DNA of 64,000 bases from Alkalihalobacillus pseudalcaliphilus (GCA_001038565.1 LFJO01000001.1:310481-374480), one strand, 5' to 3'. Positions 9,064 through 18,302 are shown, numbered from the stretch's first letter. Translations and numbers: made by a program. The notes: generated by a model not told the origin, from the letters alone.

Positions 9064-9345
9064 ATGTTTGTGAGGTTTCGTTCCTTTATATTATCACTTA
9101 GTTTAATTATCGTTGTTGTCATCTTAAATATGCCTACTACAGGAGAGGCGATTGGAGAAAGGCTCGTATCTTCCTTTTTATTAACATCGTCCCCATGGGT
9201 TCTGCCAGTGTTTTCGACGCTCTTATTACTATCTGCACTCCTATTATTAGTAGCTTCGCTTAAAAAATACCATGGAAGAGTTGTCATTATCACGTTGATT
9301 TTTTTAGCCTTTGTACCACCTCTTATCAGCTATCTATTCTACTAG
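9064..9345 (+). CDS. small membrane protein, unknown
   Basis: 93 residues with about three hydrophobic helices and a short hydrophilic stretch (GEAIGERLVSS). The ATG at 9064 follows AAGGAGGG with good spacing; upstream in-frame codons lie within that site. No family recognised. Stands alone, divergent from folD. Confidence 0.55.
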   Translation: MFVRFRSFILSLSLIIVVVILNMPTTGEAIGERLVSSFLLTSSPWVLPVFSTLLLLSALLLLVASLKKYHGRVVIITLIFLAFVPPLISYLFY

Positions 9346-9536
9346 GCAAAGTAAGCTCAATGTCATCCGTGGCATTGGGCTATTTGCATGCTAATAAAAG
9401 GCTGCTGAATAATCGAGGGCTTTGTAAGAGGTCTATAGCCCTAACATATCATGAATCAATATACCAGTCATATAATTTCAAATGATTCTGAAATTTTGGT
9501 ATGATCAATGTATCTTTTATGTAGGAAGAGAAGGAC

Positions 9537-9828
9537 ATGGCTGCAAAAGTTAGAATCGGCACATCTGAGTTATATGTAAATCGAATCGGTATAAGGACCA
9601 ATGCCGTCTGAGGCCATAATATTTATCCGGTCCGTCACATTGCTGAAGAAAAGGGTGTCGAAGTAGCTCATGTTTTTTTGGCTTGGTATTTTTAAAGCAG
9701 GAACCCATTGATGTCGTTATACCAGGGGCAAAGCAGGTTGAACAAGTTGTTGATCATTTGAAAGCTGTAGAAGTTCAATTAACAAAAGATGAAATAACAA
9801 GATTGATCAGGTGTTCCAATTGAGATGA
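9537..9828 (+). pseudogene. aldo/keto reductase remnant
   Basis: Starts MAAKVRIGTSELYVNRIGI, a typical aldo/keto reductase N-terminus, then stops at 9609. Later segments read EEKGVEVAH, LAWY, then in another frame KQEPIDVVIPGAKQVEQ and VEVQLTKDEI, the conserved C-terminal part. About 220 residues between N- and C-terminal parts are missing, and at least two frame changes remain. A dead gene with a large internal deletion. With the hairpin at 9353-9385 it accounts for the 9346-9879 gap. Confidence 0.8.
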
Positions 9829-9879
9829 CTTGTTCTGAATCATTGTTAATCTTGCACATTCGAAAAGGGGGAATTACAC

Positions 9880-10527
9880 ATGTATCAGCCACCAAAAGTG
9901 ATTGAGAGATGTACAAGTTCGCGTGGTGAATTGCAACTGCAACAAAGAGATGAACACTTTGAAATTATTTATAATGGTACATTTTTAATGGCGACCTATA
10001 ACGGTGAATCTGAGCGAGTTTTAGTACAAGCCATTACAGAAAAATTAATGAAGCCGTCGAAGTTACTTATTGGTGGTTTAGGGGTTGGGTTTTCATTAGA
10101 GGAAGCTTTAAAAAGTGACCAAGTAATACGTGTTGATGTATTAGAAATTGAAAAAGCGATTATTGATTGGAACGAACGATATTTAAAGAAGATGAATAAA
10201 GCGGCTCTACAAGACCCGCGCACGAATATCATTCATGCCGATCTAATTGAACATATAATTAAGACGGATGAAAAATACGATGGGGTTTGTCTCGATATCG
10301 ATAATGGACCTGATTGGACGGTAGTGGAAATGAATGATGGGTTGTACTCAACTAAAGGAATTTTGGCCCTGAAACGAATCATAGCAAAGGGTGGTTATTT
10401 AAGTTTTTGGAGTGCAACAAAGTCCTCTCATTTTGTCGACAAATTAAAAGGGCACTTTAAACATGTGGAAGTCTATGCAATCGAACAACCAAAAGGTGAA
10501 CCAGATTTTGTTTATGTATGTTATTGA
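9880..10527 (+). CDS. spermidine synthase-like (SpeE-fold) protein
   Basis: 215 residues. The core resembles the Rossmann methyltransferase-like fold of spermidine synthases: LLIGGLGVGFSLEEAL (nucleotide-binding loop), VDVLEIEKAIIDW (acidic strand end), then CLDIDNGPDWTV. It is shorter than true SpeE (~275 residues) and lacks much of the N-terminal beta domain, so aminopropyl transfer is uncertain. Start ATG with AAAGGGGG upstream. Monocistronic, ended by a two-way terminator. Confidence 0.7.
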   Translation: MYQPPKVIERCTSSRGELQLQQRDEHFEIIYNGTFLMATYNGESERVLVQAITEKLMKPSKLLIGGLGVGFSLEEALKSDQVIRVDVLEIEKAIIDWNERYLKKMNKAALQDPRTNIIHADLIEHIIKTDEKYDGVCLDIDNGPDWTVVEMNDGLYSTKGILALKRIIAKGGYLSFWSATKSSHFVDKLKGHFKHVEVYAIEQPKGEPDFVYVCY

Positions 10528-10529
10528 AA

Positions 10530-10570
10530 AGAACGGAAGAGTAGAGGTCGTTTCTATTCTTCCGTTTTTC
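10530..10570. terminator. bidirectional terminator
   Basis: Stem ACGGAAGAGTAGA / TCTATTCTTCCGT with T-run on the plus strand and A-run on the other side, between convergent genes ending at 10527 and 10576. Confidence 0.85.
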
Positions 10571-10575
10571 AATAC

Positions 10576-10914
10576 CTATACCTTTTTTACAAATTGGGAT
10601 TTTAATTTCATTGCACCAAAACCATCAATTTTGCAGTCGATATCATGGTCGCCGTCAACGAGACGAATATTTTTAACCTTCGTGCCAATTTTAACAACTG
10701 AAGAAGTACCTTTGACTTTTAGATCCTTGATGACGGAGACAGTATCTCCATCTTGAAGGAGATTTCCGTTACTATCTTTGATGATTTTTTCGGCTACATC
10801 ATCAGATTCTTCCTCCTGTGACCATTCATTTCCACACTCAGGGCATACATACATAACGCCATCTTCATATGTATATTCAGAATGGCATTTAGGACAATTA
10901 GGTAAATCATTCAT
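10576..10914 (-). CDS. PhnA/YjdM family zinc-ribbon protein
   Basis: 112 residues. N-terminal zinc ribbon [16 protein letters not shown]...[10 protein letters not shown] (two CxxC pairs) and a C-terminal PhnA domain with [14 protein letters not shown]. Whole-length match to the PhnA/YjdM family. Despite the historical name, the family is not shown to act in phosphonate use here. The ATG at 10914 follows AAGGTGG; the longer GTG start at 10926 overlaps that site. Confidence 0.9.
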   Translation of the reverse strand: MNDLPNCPKCHSEYTYEDGVMYVCPECGNEWSQEEESDDVAEKIIKDSNGNLLQDGDTVSVIKDLKVKGTSSVVKIGTKVKNIRLVDGDHDIDCKIDGFGAMKLKSQFVKKV

Positions 10915-11000
10915 AACAATTCCCACCTTAATTTCTTCAAGATACGTTTAACTATACTAAAAGAAGTAAAGAAAACAAAGGGATCACAGCTAGAACAAAC

Positions 11001-11219
11001 AAGAAAGTTGAATATTGTTATGAACTTGGTAGCTCTTCATTCACTTTGTTTTGTTGTTAAAAATGGATGTTATTAGTACTTGAGAATGAGAAGTCCCCAG
11101 GGCGAGTCATGTGGAGACTAATGTGGGACGTAGTGGCGAAAGCTTGAGAGCGGCTGGCTGCACCGAAAGGTTAACTTATCTCGAGAAATGTGCACCACCC
11201 ATGTAACTTTCATACAAAA
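11001..11219 (+). repeat. dispersed repeat element, diverged copy
   Basis: Contains the AT-rich linker (CTCTTCATTCACTTTGTTTTG), the ACTTGAGAATGAG block, a decayed core and the end AACTTTCATACAAAAG, which touches the actP terminator. The 10927-11268 gap holds nothing else except the phnA promoter region. Confidence 0.75.
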
Positions 11220-11246
11220 GACCGCCCAATAAAACTGGGCAGTCTT
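11213..11246 (-). terminator. terminator of the acetate permease operon
   Basis: Stem AGACCGCCCA / TGGGCAGTCT. Minus-strand T-tract comes from the CATACAAAA end of the adjoining repeat. Confidence 0.8.
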
Positions 11247-11268
11247 ATAGTTTCCGCTAATTATTTAC

Positions 11269-12807
11269 TTATTTTACACCTGTGTTAGCTCTTACTAAAA
11301 CTTCTGCATATTTCTTCGGCTCACGTTTATTTGAAATACGAGCACCAATGTAAGCACCAAGGAAACCTGCAGGAATAGATATAATAGCAGGGTTTGTTAA
11401 TGGGAAGATAGCTTCACCAACAAACATCGCTGAACCGTCAGGAGCAATGACGTTTGGACTTAAAATTACTAAGACTAAAGCCGTAAGTAAACCAGCTAAC
11501 ATCCCAGTTACAGCACCAGCTGTATTAAAGTCTTTCCAATAAATCGTGTAAATAATGACGGGTAAGTTTGCACTTGCCGCCACACAGAATGCAAGCGATA
11601 CAAGGAAAGCCACATTCATATTTTGAGCAAAAAGAGCTATAACAATAGACAAACCAGATACTGCGATAGAAGCGTAACGAGCAGCAAGCATTTGTTGTTT
11701 TTCACTTGCTTGCCCTTTTTTGATAATTTGACCGTATACATCATGGGCAAAAGCAGAGGCTCCAGATAATACTAGACCAGCAACAACTGCCAAAATGGTA
11801 GCGAAGGCTACGGCAGCTACAAAGGACATTAATAAGTCGCCACCAAGTGCATCGGCAAGTAACGGTGCGGCCATATTACCTGCAGGGTTCGCTGCGATAA
11901 TCGTTTCAGAACCAACAAAAGCGGCAGCTCCGAATCCTAAGAAAATCGTTAAAACATAAAAGATACCAACAACCCAAGTTGCAACAACAACAGAGCTACG
12001 AGCTGTTTTTGCATCTCGAACAGTAAAGAAACGCATGAGAATATGTGGAAGACCTGCCGTACCAAGAACAAGAGCGGCCATCATTGAAATCGTATCAATG
12101 CCATTTGTATAACGAACACCGGCATTAAGGAATCCTTCACCCGCTGATGAAACCGTTTTCATTTCATCGAACATAGTTAAAATATTGAAGTTAAATTGCA
12201 ATAAAACAAGAAAGGAAATAACCACAGTACCAAGCATCAGTAGAACTGCTTTGATAATTTGTACCCAACTAGTTGCGGTCATGCCACCGAAAAGGACGTA
12301 AATGGTCATCATAACCCCTACTAAAAGTACAGCTACCCAATAATCAATACCTAATAATAATTGGATTAGAGCTCCTGCACCAACAAGCTGTGCAATCATA
12401 TAAAAAATAACAATCGTAATCGTACTTAGTGCAGCAACACCACGAACTTTCTTTTGATTAAAACGAGCTGTAATCATATCGGCAATCGTGTATTTACCTA
12501 AGTTCCTTAATGGTTCGGCAACGATGTAAAGAACAACAAGATAAGCGACTAAATATCCAATTGAAAAGAAGAATCCGTCAAAGCCAAACAAGGCAATGGC
12601 TCCAGCGATACCTAGAAACGAGGCGGCTGATAAATAATCCCCAGCGATAGCTAAGCCGTTTTGCCAACCAGTTAACCCACCACCAGCTGTATAAAATTCA
12701 CTTGCCGTATTCGTTCGTTTTGCTGCGTAGTATGTAATGACGAGAGTACCAGCAACGATTGCAACAAAAAGGGTTAGACCAATCATACTCATATTTTCTA
12801 AGTCCAT
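11269..12807 (-). CDS. actP: sodium/acetate symporter ActP family
   Basis: 512 residues with about 13 membrane helices, of the sodium:solute symporter family. Landmarks are TASEFYTAGGGLTGWQNGLAIAG starting near res 34, GDYLSAASFLGIAG, and a central GTAGLPHILMRFFTVRDA. The preceding DUF485 protein is the constant partner of ActP-type acetate permeases. Imports acetate or a related short monocarboxylate with a cation. Second gene of a two-gene operon, 15 bp after its partner. Confidence 0.9.
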   Translation of the reverse strand: MDLENMSMIGLTLFVAIVAGTLVITYYAAKRTNTASEFYTAGGGLTGWQNGLAIAGDYLSAASFLGIAGAIALFGFDGFFFSIGYLVAYLVVLYIVAEPLRNLGKYTIADMITARFNQKKVRGVAALSTITIVIFYMIAQLVGAGALIQLLLGIDYWVAVLLVGVMMTIYVLFGGMTATSWVQIIKAVLLMLGTVVISFLVLLQFNFNILTMFDEMKTVSSAGEGFLNAGVRYTNGIDTISMMAALVLGTAGLPHILMRFFTVRDAKTARSSVVVATWVVGIFYVLTIFLGFGAAAFVGSETIIAANPAGNMAAPLLADALGGDLLMSFVAAVAFATILAVVAGLVLSGASAFAHDVYGQIIKKGQASEKQQMLAARYASIAVSGLSIVIALFAQNMNVAFLVSLAFCVAASANLPVIIYTIYWKDFNTAGAVTGMLAGLLTALVLVILSPNVIAPDGSAMFVGEAIFPLTNPAIISIPAGFLGAYIGARISNKREPKKYAEVLVRANTGVK

Positions 12808-12822
12808 AGTATCTGAGTCTCC

Positions 12823-13152
12823 TTATTTATCATGATTTTCAATTATGTCATCTGCCATCTCATCAAACTTTGTTGCTTTACGCACATACATCATACATAA
12901 AGTCCACGTCATAATGAATTGTGCGAACGCATACACCCAAGTCCAAGTAATAGAACCGATAGCAGGTGTTTCTAAAATCGTTGTAAATGATGTTAAGATT
13001 GGTAAGCTAAAATAGAATACTAAGAAGAAAATAACAGTGGGAACAAGAAATCTTTTTTTCGCATTCATTAACCCTTTGAAATCTTCACGCTTCGTAATTT
13101 TCTCATAATTATACGTCTTCCGTTTTTGCGAAGCTTTTGCTAAATTATCCAC
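12823..13152 (-). CDS. DUF485 membrane protein (YjcH-like)
   Basis: 109 residues with two membrane helices (FLVPTVIFFLVFYFSLPIL and a second near WTWVYAFAQFIMTW), the standard DUF485/YjcH layout. The GTG at 13152 follows AAGGTGG; the frame to 13206 lacks support. Known partner of ActP, role undefined. Confidence 0.85.
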   Translation of the reverse strand: MDNLAKASQKRKTYNYEKITKREDFKGLMNAKKRFLVPTVIFFLVFYFSLPILTSFTTILETPAIGSITWTWVYAFAQFIMTWTLCMMYVRKATKFDEMADDIIENHDK

Positions 13153-13256
13153 TAAAACACCACCTTCATTAAAATTATAATTAAATTCTAATAAATCAGA
13201 AAACAATAATCAATAAAAATGTGACATTTTAGTTAAAATTACTTTTCGACACTCTT

Positions 13257-13270
13257 TGACAACGCTTTCA
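13257..13270 (-). promoter_or_regulatory. candidate CcpA (cre) site upstream of the acetate operon
   Basis: TGACAACGCTTTCA matches cre consensus at 13 of 14 positions, about 105 bp before the DUF485 start. On the minus strand it overlaps a possible -35 (TTGTCA). Fits the usual carbon control of acetate uptake. Confidence 0.55.
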
Positions 13271-13817
13271 TGATTGACATTTTAATATAATTATGTGTAA
13301 GGCAGTAAATATAAAGATATGAGTAATAAAGCTTATATGAAGGAATCCGGATTTTTATCTTAGTATAATTTTCTATTAAAGAATTTGGATGATGGAATAA
13401 TGGGAAATGTTGAAAATATAAAAAGACATTAAGCGATCTAGCTCGTTAATTGGTGCTTTACTGGACACAAACTGTTACCTAATAGTTATAAGGGTTATGT
13501 TATATCTATAATCTGGTTCTTTGAAAGGACTAACCAAAATATGAGTGAAAATGTTTATTTTTGATTGAGAAAGGTTATATATCTTTAGATGTTATGTTAT
13601 AATTGATGCTTTGTTTCTGGGGTGATTTTACAACTGTGTAAGATGATTGATGAGTAGAGAGATTTGCAGTTTGAATACATAAAGAAATAATTGAAAGTAA
13701 TTTAGAATACCTCGAAAGCACGATTAATTTAGAACCTCTCCTTCCAATTCCCTAATTTTTTTCATGAATTATTTATTTTAAGTAAAAACTATAGCAAATG
13801 AAAAAGGAGTATATTCT
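13271..13817. other. long AT-rich intergenic region, nothing clear
   Basis: About 550 bp between the divergent acetate operon and the BCCT gene, with no dispersed repeat copy and no convincing ORF. A TATAAT at 13598-13603 lacks a good -35. Length and divergence suggest regulatory DNA for the transporter, but I see no recognised element. Confidence 0.4.
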
Positions 13818-15590
13818 ATGGACAAACATGATCAAGAACCAACTAGTATTGAGGAAGATATGAATAAGGTTGGACCTGTATTTTATTGGACATTAGGAAT
13901 TTTAAGTATTTTAATATTAACTGGTATTATTAGACCGGACTTTTTAGAGTCAGTCACCTCAACGGCACAGGGATTTATTTCTGATACATTTGGCTGGTAT
14001 TATCTAATTGTCGTAACGATTTTTTTAATTGTATGTATAATGTTTGTTGTGACGCCTTATGGAAAAATACGTTTAGGGAAGGATGAAGACCGTCCTGAAT
14101 ATTCATTCCCTGTCTGGATTGCTTTCTTATTTAGTGCTGGCTTAGGTGTTGGTTTATTATTCTTTGGGGCGGCAGAGCCGATAGCTCACTTCGCTGTTAG
14201 TGCTCCAAATGCTCCTGAAGGCTCGGAACAGGCGGCTATGGATGCTTTATTATATACGTTTTTTCATTGGGGTTTACATGGCTGGGCGATATATGCCATT
14301 ATTGCGATTTGTTTAGCCTATTTTAACTTTAGAAAAGATAAGTCAGGACTCATAAGTGCTACATTATCACCTTTATGGAATATGGATGGTAAGTTAGGGA
14401 AAACAATAGATGTCGTGGCGATTGTTGCTACATTGTCTGGTATAGCCACAACTTTAGGTTTTGGTGCTTTACAAATGAATGGAGGAATTTCGCTTTTAAC
14501 AGGATTACCGAATAGCTTTGCCTTACAGTTAGCTATTATCGTCATTGTTACAGTCATTTTTATTATATCTTCAATGACAGGTATTGATAAAGGGATCAAA
14601 ATTTTAAGTACAGTCAATATGAGCTTAGTGGGTGTTGTATTCTTATTTTTTATGATTTTTGGAGCAACGATGTTTTCGTTTAATATGTTGACTAATACGA
14701 TTGGTAGTTACATTCAGAATTTACCACAATTAAGCTTTAATATTGCTCCGATGAGCGACGATAAGCGTGACTGGATTAATGCGTGGACCATTTTCTATTG
14801 GGCGTGGTGGATGGCATGGTCTCCATTTGTAGGAACATTTATTGCTAGGGTATCTAGAGGAAGAACGTTGAGAGAGTTTGTTGTCGCCGTCTTATTAGTG
14901 CCTTCAATAATGGGCTTTGTATGGTTCTCATTTATTGGTGGAACAGCGATTTCAGTTGAAAGTGCTGGTAATATTGTATCTAATTTACCGGATGAAGAAG
15001 TGTTATTTGGTGTTCTAGCGACGATGCCTTTTGGTACGATTATGTCGTATTTGACGATTTTTGTAATAGCTGTTTTCTTTATTACATCGGCAGATTCAGC
15101 AACATTTGTTTTAGCTAGTCAATCAACAGCTGGGTCGTTAAACCCTGGTAAGAGAATTAAGTTAGTATGGGGTATCTTAATGTCAGCTACGGCAGCTGTC
15201 CTACTATATAGTGGCGGATTGCAAGGGATTCAGAATACGATGATTCTAGTGGCTTTTCCATTCTCAATTATTATGGTCTTAATGGTTATAGCCCTGTTTA
15301 AATCATTGGCTCAAGAGCGATTGCGAGAAGAAGCCGCGGAGAGAAAAGAACTACGTGAATGGAAGAAGTGGCGAAAAGACCATGATAAGAAGGATAAGTT
15401 ACGTAAAAAATTGGAGAAAAAAGAAAAGAGAAATAAAAAATGGAAGTCGCATGACAAAGTAGCAGACGAAAAATGGTCCGAAATTGTTGAACCTCAGCCC
15501 GATCCATCTGAAGAATCTTCTTATCAGCAACAAAAGCTGCCAGAGGACATCTTAAAGGACCAGGAGAAAAATCAAGAAAAGGACAAATAA
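13818..15590 (+). CDS. BCCT family transporter with long charged tail
   Basis: 590 residues, about 12 membrane helices. The tryptophan-rich family signature is FYWAWWMAWSPFVGTFIARVSRGRT (res ~328-352), and GLGVGLLFFGAAEPIAHF lies in TM3. The family carries glycine betaine, choline or carnitine with Na+ or H+. The C-terminal ~110 residues are cytoplasmic and extremely charged (RKKLEKKEKRNKKWKSHDK), as in osmo-sensing members such as BetP. Ribosome site AAAAAGGAG. Probably an osmoprotectant importer; substrate not readable. Confidence 0.92.
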   Translation: MDKHDQEPTSIEEDMNKVGPVFYWTLGILSILILTGIIRPDFLESVTSTAQGFISDTFGWYYLIVVTIFLIVCIMFVVTPYGKIRLGKDEDRPEYSFPVWIAFLFSAGLGVGLLFFGAAEPIAHFAVSAPNAPEGSEQAAMDALLYTFFHWGLHGWAIYAIIAICLAYFNFRKDKSGLISATLSPLWNMDGKLGKTIDVVAIVATLSGIATTLGFGALQMNGGISLLTGLPNSFALQLAIIVIVTVIFIISSMTGIDKGIKILSTVNMSLVGVVFLFFMIFGATMFSFNMLTNTIGSYIQNLPQLSFNIAPMSDDKRDWINAWTIFYWAWWMAWSPFVGTFIARVSRGRTLREFVVAVLLVPSIMGFVWFSFIGGTAISVESAGNIVSNLPDEEVLFGVLATMPFGTIMSYLTIFVIAVFFITSADSATFVLASQSTAGSLNPGKRIKLVWGILMSATAAVLLYSGGLQGIQNTMILVAFPFSIIMVLMVIALFKSLAQERLREEAAERKELREWKKWRKDHDKKDKLRKKLEKKEKRNKKWKSHDKVADEKWSEIVEPQPDPSEESSYQQQKLPEDILKDQEKNQEKDK

Positions 15591-15626
15591 TGGTTGTTGG
15601 AGGACGATTAACCCCGTCTATCATAT

Positions 15627-15660
15627 AAAGCCGGTGGCATAAGTAGATGTCATCGGCTTT
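15627..15660 (+). terminator. terminator-like hairpin after BCCT gene
   Basis: Stem AAAGCCGGTGGCAT / ATGTCATCGGCTTT, but with only a weak T-tract after it. The rest of 15661-15873 has a ~47-codon open stretch without a start or recognisable family. Confidence 0.6.
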
Positions 15661-15873
15661 AGTTAAATCAAAAGTCAAAATAGTACAGTACCAAACGGTT
15701 TTTTTGTCTTCTACCCCGTTCCATTTGAGGCTTCTTATTCGCGTCTTTTAATGAAGAACGAGCATGGTAACACGTTAGAAAAAGCTCAGAGGGATTTATT
15801 TTGGATGACACATTGGCGAACCGTCCGAACGAGTAGTCAGTAAATCTTTCAATCGCTTTTCACCTTGATATTT

Positions 15874-16131
15874 TTAAACCCTATTATTTAGAGGCAAAGC
15901 AATCGCTAAAGAAATTACTGGAAATAAGAAGTTCCAAGCACTTAAAGAAGATAATGAGAAATGCCCATAATAAATGAATCCTAAGGACATTTCAATCAGA
16001 GCATTTATTAATAAAGTAACCAGCGGTGCAAGATAAACTTTCTTAAAAAGAAAAGCCACTAAAACCCCAAAACCAATTGTTATAACAGGAATAATGACCA
16101 ATTGCATTAAAAAAGGGTCAATCTGAGTCAA
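15874..16131 (-). CDS. small membrane protein, start unclear
   Basis: About 85 residues, three hydrophobic helices (LVIIPVITIGFGVLVAFLF, VYLAPLVTLLINALIEM, LFPVISLAIALPL). It resembles small Bacillus proteins of the DUF2651 kind (weak recognition). The only in-frame start upstream is TTG at 16131, 20 bases from the strong GGAGGTG site. An ATG at better spacing is in another frame and stops after three codons, so a one-base loss near the start is possible. Confidence 0.5.
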   Translation of the reverse strand: MTQIDPFLMQLVIIPVITIGFGVLVAFLFKKVYLAPLVTLLINALIEMSLGFIYYGHFSLSSLSAWNFLFPVISLAIALPLNNRV

Positions 16132-16330
16132 AATATCATCTACTTATACAACACCTCCCAATATTAATTAAAATATATCATGTTATTCAGAAAAAAAAGG
16201 ACCGTGAATTTATCGGTTCTTAAAATTTAATTACCACTTATTATCAACCCATGTAAACCCGTTATATTGGATTGTAGCGTTCGTAGAAAATTTGGTTTTG
16301 TTCTTTTTTGTTGGCTTTTCATTCATATAT

Positions 16331-16500
16331 TTTTATGAAAGTTGATGCTGATGCTCATGTGCGGAGCGTTACTTGCCGCTACCGAAATGCTCGCTCTGCG
16401 TCCTGCGGGTTGGTGCTGAGCTAAGAGGCTACGCTGCTGGATCACAGTCTGCCACTATATCCTGCAGGAGCATATCGCCTTTAGTCAACTTTCATTTTTT
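16331..16500 (-). repeat. dispersed repeat element, inverted copy
   Basis: Flanked by TTTTTATGAAAGTTGA on the left and TCAACTTTCATTTTTT on the right, an inverted pair. The core is the reverse complement of other copies, with CGTCCTGCGGG and a GCTGAGC hairpin at 16413-16449. Shows that the element occurs in both orientations. Fills most of 16132-16551. Confidence 0.8.
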
Positions 16501-16551
16501 TCAGATGTTTATGTTACAATATTTAAAAATCAGTTAGATGAGGAGTCAAAA

Positions 16552-16896
16552 ATGAGTGTTATTCCAGTTTTGAGAATGTTTGATGTAGAAGCAACCAAAG
16601 ACTTCTATTGTAACTTTGTGGGTATGAACGTGGATTGGCAGCATCAACACGAAGAGAATTTCCCTTTGTATTTACAAGTATCTTTAGGCGATAATGTCAT
16701 ACATGTATCAGAGCACTATGGGGACTGTGCACCAGGTGCAAGAATAAGAATCGGATTAGAGAACTTAGAGGATTGGTATGGAAACTTAAATAAAAATTAT
16801 CGCTTTGCAAGACCTGGCATGGAAAATGGACCGACTGGAAAAGAAGTAACTATAGGTGATCCTAATTTCAATACCCTTATATTTTATCAAAAATAA
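16552..16896 (+). CDS. glyoxalase/bleomycin-resistance (VOC) superfamily protein
   Basis: 114 residues with the paired beta-alpha-beta-beta-beta layout of VOC proteins. N-terminal VIPVLRMFDVEATKDFYCNFVGMNVDWQ and central IHVSEHYGDCAPGARIRIGL are typical of the bleomycin-resistance-like subgroup that dimerises and binds drugs. Residue set for metal catalysis is not evident. Ribosome site GATGAGG. Function open: drug binding or a small-molecule enzyme. Confidence 0.8.
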   Translation: MSVIPVLRMFDVEATKDFYCNFVGMNVDWQHQHEENFPLYLQVSLGDNVIHVSEHYGDCAPGARIRIGLENLEDWYGNLNKNYRFARPGMENGPTGKEVTIGDPNFNTLIFYQK

Positions 16897-16904
16897 TAAC
16901 AAAT

Positions 16905-16947
16905 AAAAAAGTAAAACCTGATTAATTTAAAGGTTTTGCTTTTTTTA
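16905..16947 (+). terminator. terminator of VOC gene
   Basis: Stem AAAAGTAAAACCT / AGGTTTTGCTTTT followed by T-run. Confidence 0.8.
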
Positions 16948-16948
16948 T

Positions 16949-16998
16949 TTGACATTATATAATAGTTGGGTATATAGTTAACTACATAAGTAACTAAC
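16949..16998 (+). promoter_or_regulatory. promoter and possible GntR operator of the ytr-like operon
   Basis: TTGACA (16949-16954), 16-bp gap, TATATA (16971-16976). The -10 region runs into an imperfect dyad (TATATAGTTAACTACATAAG and TAACTAACC), the place a YtrA-type repressor would bind its own promoter. Operator assignment is inference. Confidence 0.55.
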
Positions 16999-17047
16999 CA
17001 ATTGAGCTGTGTGTGCATACTATGTTTGAAGAGAGAGGAGGGAGCGA

Positions 17048-17434
17048 GTGCGAATTACATTTGATGACCATCGTCCTATATTTTTACAAATAAAAGAAAT
17101 GATTGAAGATGATATTGTGAATGGAGAATTGAAAGAAGGCGAACAAGTACCATCAACCAACCAATTAGTCGCCCATTATAAGATTAATCCAGCTACTGTC
17201 TTAAAAGGATTTAATCAGCTTGTTGATGCGAATATTTTGTATAAAAAAAGAGGTGTGGGTATGTTTGTAGCTGAAGGAGCTTATCAGAAACTGCGTGAAA
17301 ATAGAAAGCAATCATTTAAAGATGAGTTTGTCGGACGGATGTTAGAAGAAGCACAAAGATTAGGTATATCCGCAGAGGAGGTCAAAAATATGATTGACAC
17401 AATGGAGGGGGGAAATGGAAATGTATCAAATTAA
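17048..17434 (+). CDS. GntR family regulator, YtrA subfamily
   Basis: 128 residues. N-terminal winged HTH: RPIFLQIKEMIEDDIVNGEL, then EGEQVPSTNQLVAHYKINP. The C-terminus is only a short dimerising helix pair, the hallmark of the YtrA subfamily, which lacks a ligand domain. The GTG start follows GAGGAGGGA. First gene of a three-gene operon with an ABC ATPase and a permease; YtrA-type repressors control such operons and often respond to cell-wall antibiotics. Confidence 0.88.
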   Translation: MRITFDDHRPIFLQIKEMIEDDIVNGELKEGEQVPSTNQLVAHYKINPATVLKGFNQLVDANILYKKRGVGMFVAEGAYQKLRENRKQSFKDEFVGRMLEEAQRLGISAEEVKNMIDTMEGGNGNVSN

Positions 17435-18302
17435 TGGTCGAAACGTTTCACTACAATTTAAGAATAAGAAAGTGTTGAAAGATATCTCATTCCAATTAGA
17501 TGGTAATAAGATTTATGGTTTGTTAGGAAGAAACGGTGCCGGCAAGACGACATTATTATCTTTATTAGCCACGTTTCATCGATTAAATGATGGAGAAATT
17601 ACAGCCAATGGCGAGGCGATTTTTGAAAATCGGAAATATGTAGAGAGTGTCGTCTTTATTCGTGACGAGAAATTTGATGATGTGCAAGCTGAACAAAAAG
17701 TAAAGCGTTGGTTAAGGGGGCAATCACTTTTTAGACCTAACTTTGATAAAGGCTATGCAGAGAAGCTCATGAAAAGATTTAAAATCCCTATGAATCAAAC
17801 GGTATCTGAGTTATCACGAGGTAAGCAATCTGCCTTACATGTCGTTTCAGGCTTAGCCAGTCGTGCACCTATTACAATATTTGATGAAGCTTATCTTGGT
17901 ATGGATGCACCGGCAAGAGAAATATTCTATGAAGAAGTTCTGCAGGATTATATGGAGTATCCAAGAACGATTATATTATCTACACACTTAATCTCAGAAA
18001 TGGAATCAATGTTTGAAGAAGTGTTAATCATTGATCGCGGAGAATTGCTGGTGCATGAAGAAGTTGATTCATTAAGAAGTAAAGGTACGTCATTAACGGG
18101 AGAAAAGCAGCTTGTTGATGATTTTATAAAAGGGAAAGAGATATTAAAAGAACAAGTGTTAGGGCAGACGAAAAGAGCGATGATATTTGGTGAATTATCA
18201 AATGAAGAAAGAGAGCTTGCCAAAACCAAAAATATTGAAGTTGGTCCAGTCTCTTTGCAAGAGTTATTCATTCATTTGACAAAGGAGGAAGATGAAGAAT
18301 GA
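17415..18302 (+). CDS. ABC transporter ATP-binding protein (YtrB-like)
   Basis: About 295 residues. Walker A GLLGRNGAGKTT, a degenerate signature ELSRGKQSALH instead of LSGGQ, Walker B ITIFDEAYLGMD, and the H-loop STHLISEM. The C-terminal ~80 residues are an accessory region. ATG at 17415 or 17421 fits the GGAGGGGGG site and overlaps the regulator gene; the TTG at 17394 is less likely. Pairs with the following permease as an exporter or sensor-type ABC system. Confidence 0.88.
   Translation: MEMYQINGRNVSLQFKNKKVLKDISFQLDGNKIYGLLGRNGAGKTTLLSLLATFHRLNDGEITANGEAIFENRKYVESVVFIRDEKFDDVQAEQKVKRWLRGQSLFRPNFDKGYAEKLMKRFKIPMNQTVSELSRGKQSALHVVSGLASRAPITIFDEAYLGMDAPAREIFYEEVLQDYMEYPRTIILSTHLISEMESMFEEVLIIDRGELLVHEEVDSLRSKGTSLTGEKQLVDDFIKGKEILKEQVLGQTKRAMIFGELSNEERELAKTKNIEVGPVSLQELFIHLTKEEDEE

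Noticed and set aside
8874-9293. Minus-strand 139-residue ORF upstream of folD
   Set aside because: Overlaps the riboswitch and runs antisense to the small membrane gene at 9064, which has a proper ribosome site.
9353-9385. Terminator after the small membrane gene (AGCTCAATGTC / GGCATTGGGCT stem)
   Set aside because: Good stem but no T-tract, so kept only as a possible hairpin.
15690-15843. Possible gene remnant (about 47 open codons ending at 15843)
   Set aside because: No start codon with ribosome site and no recognisable protein family.
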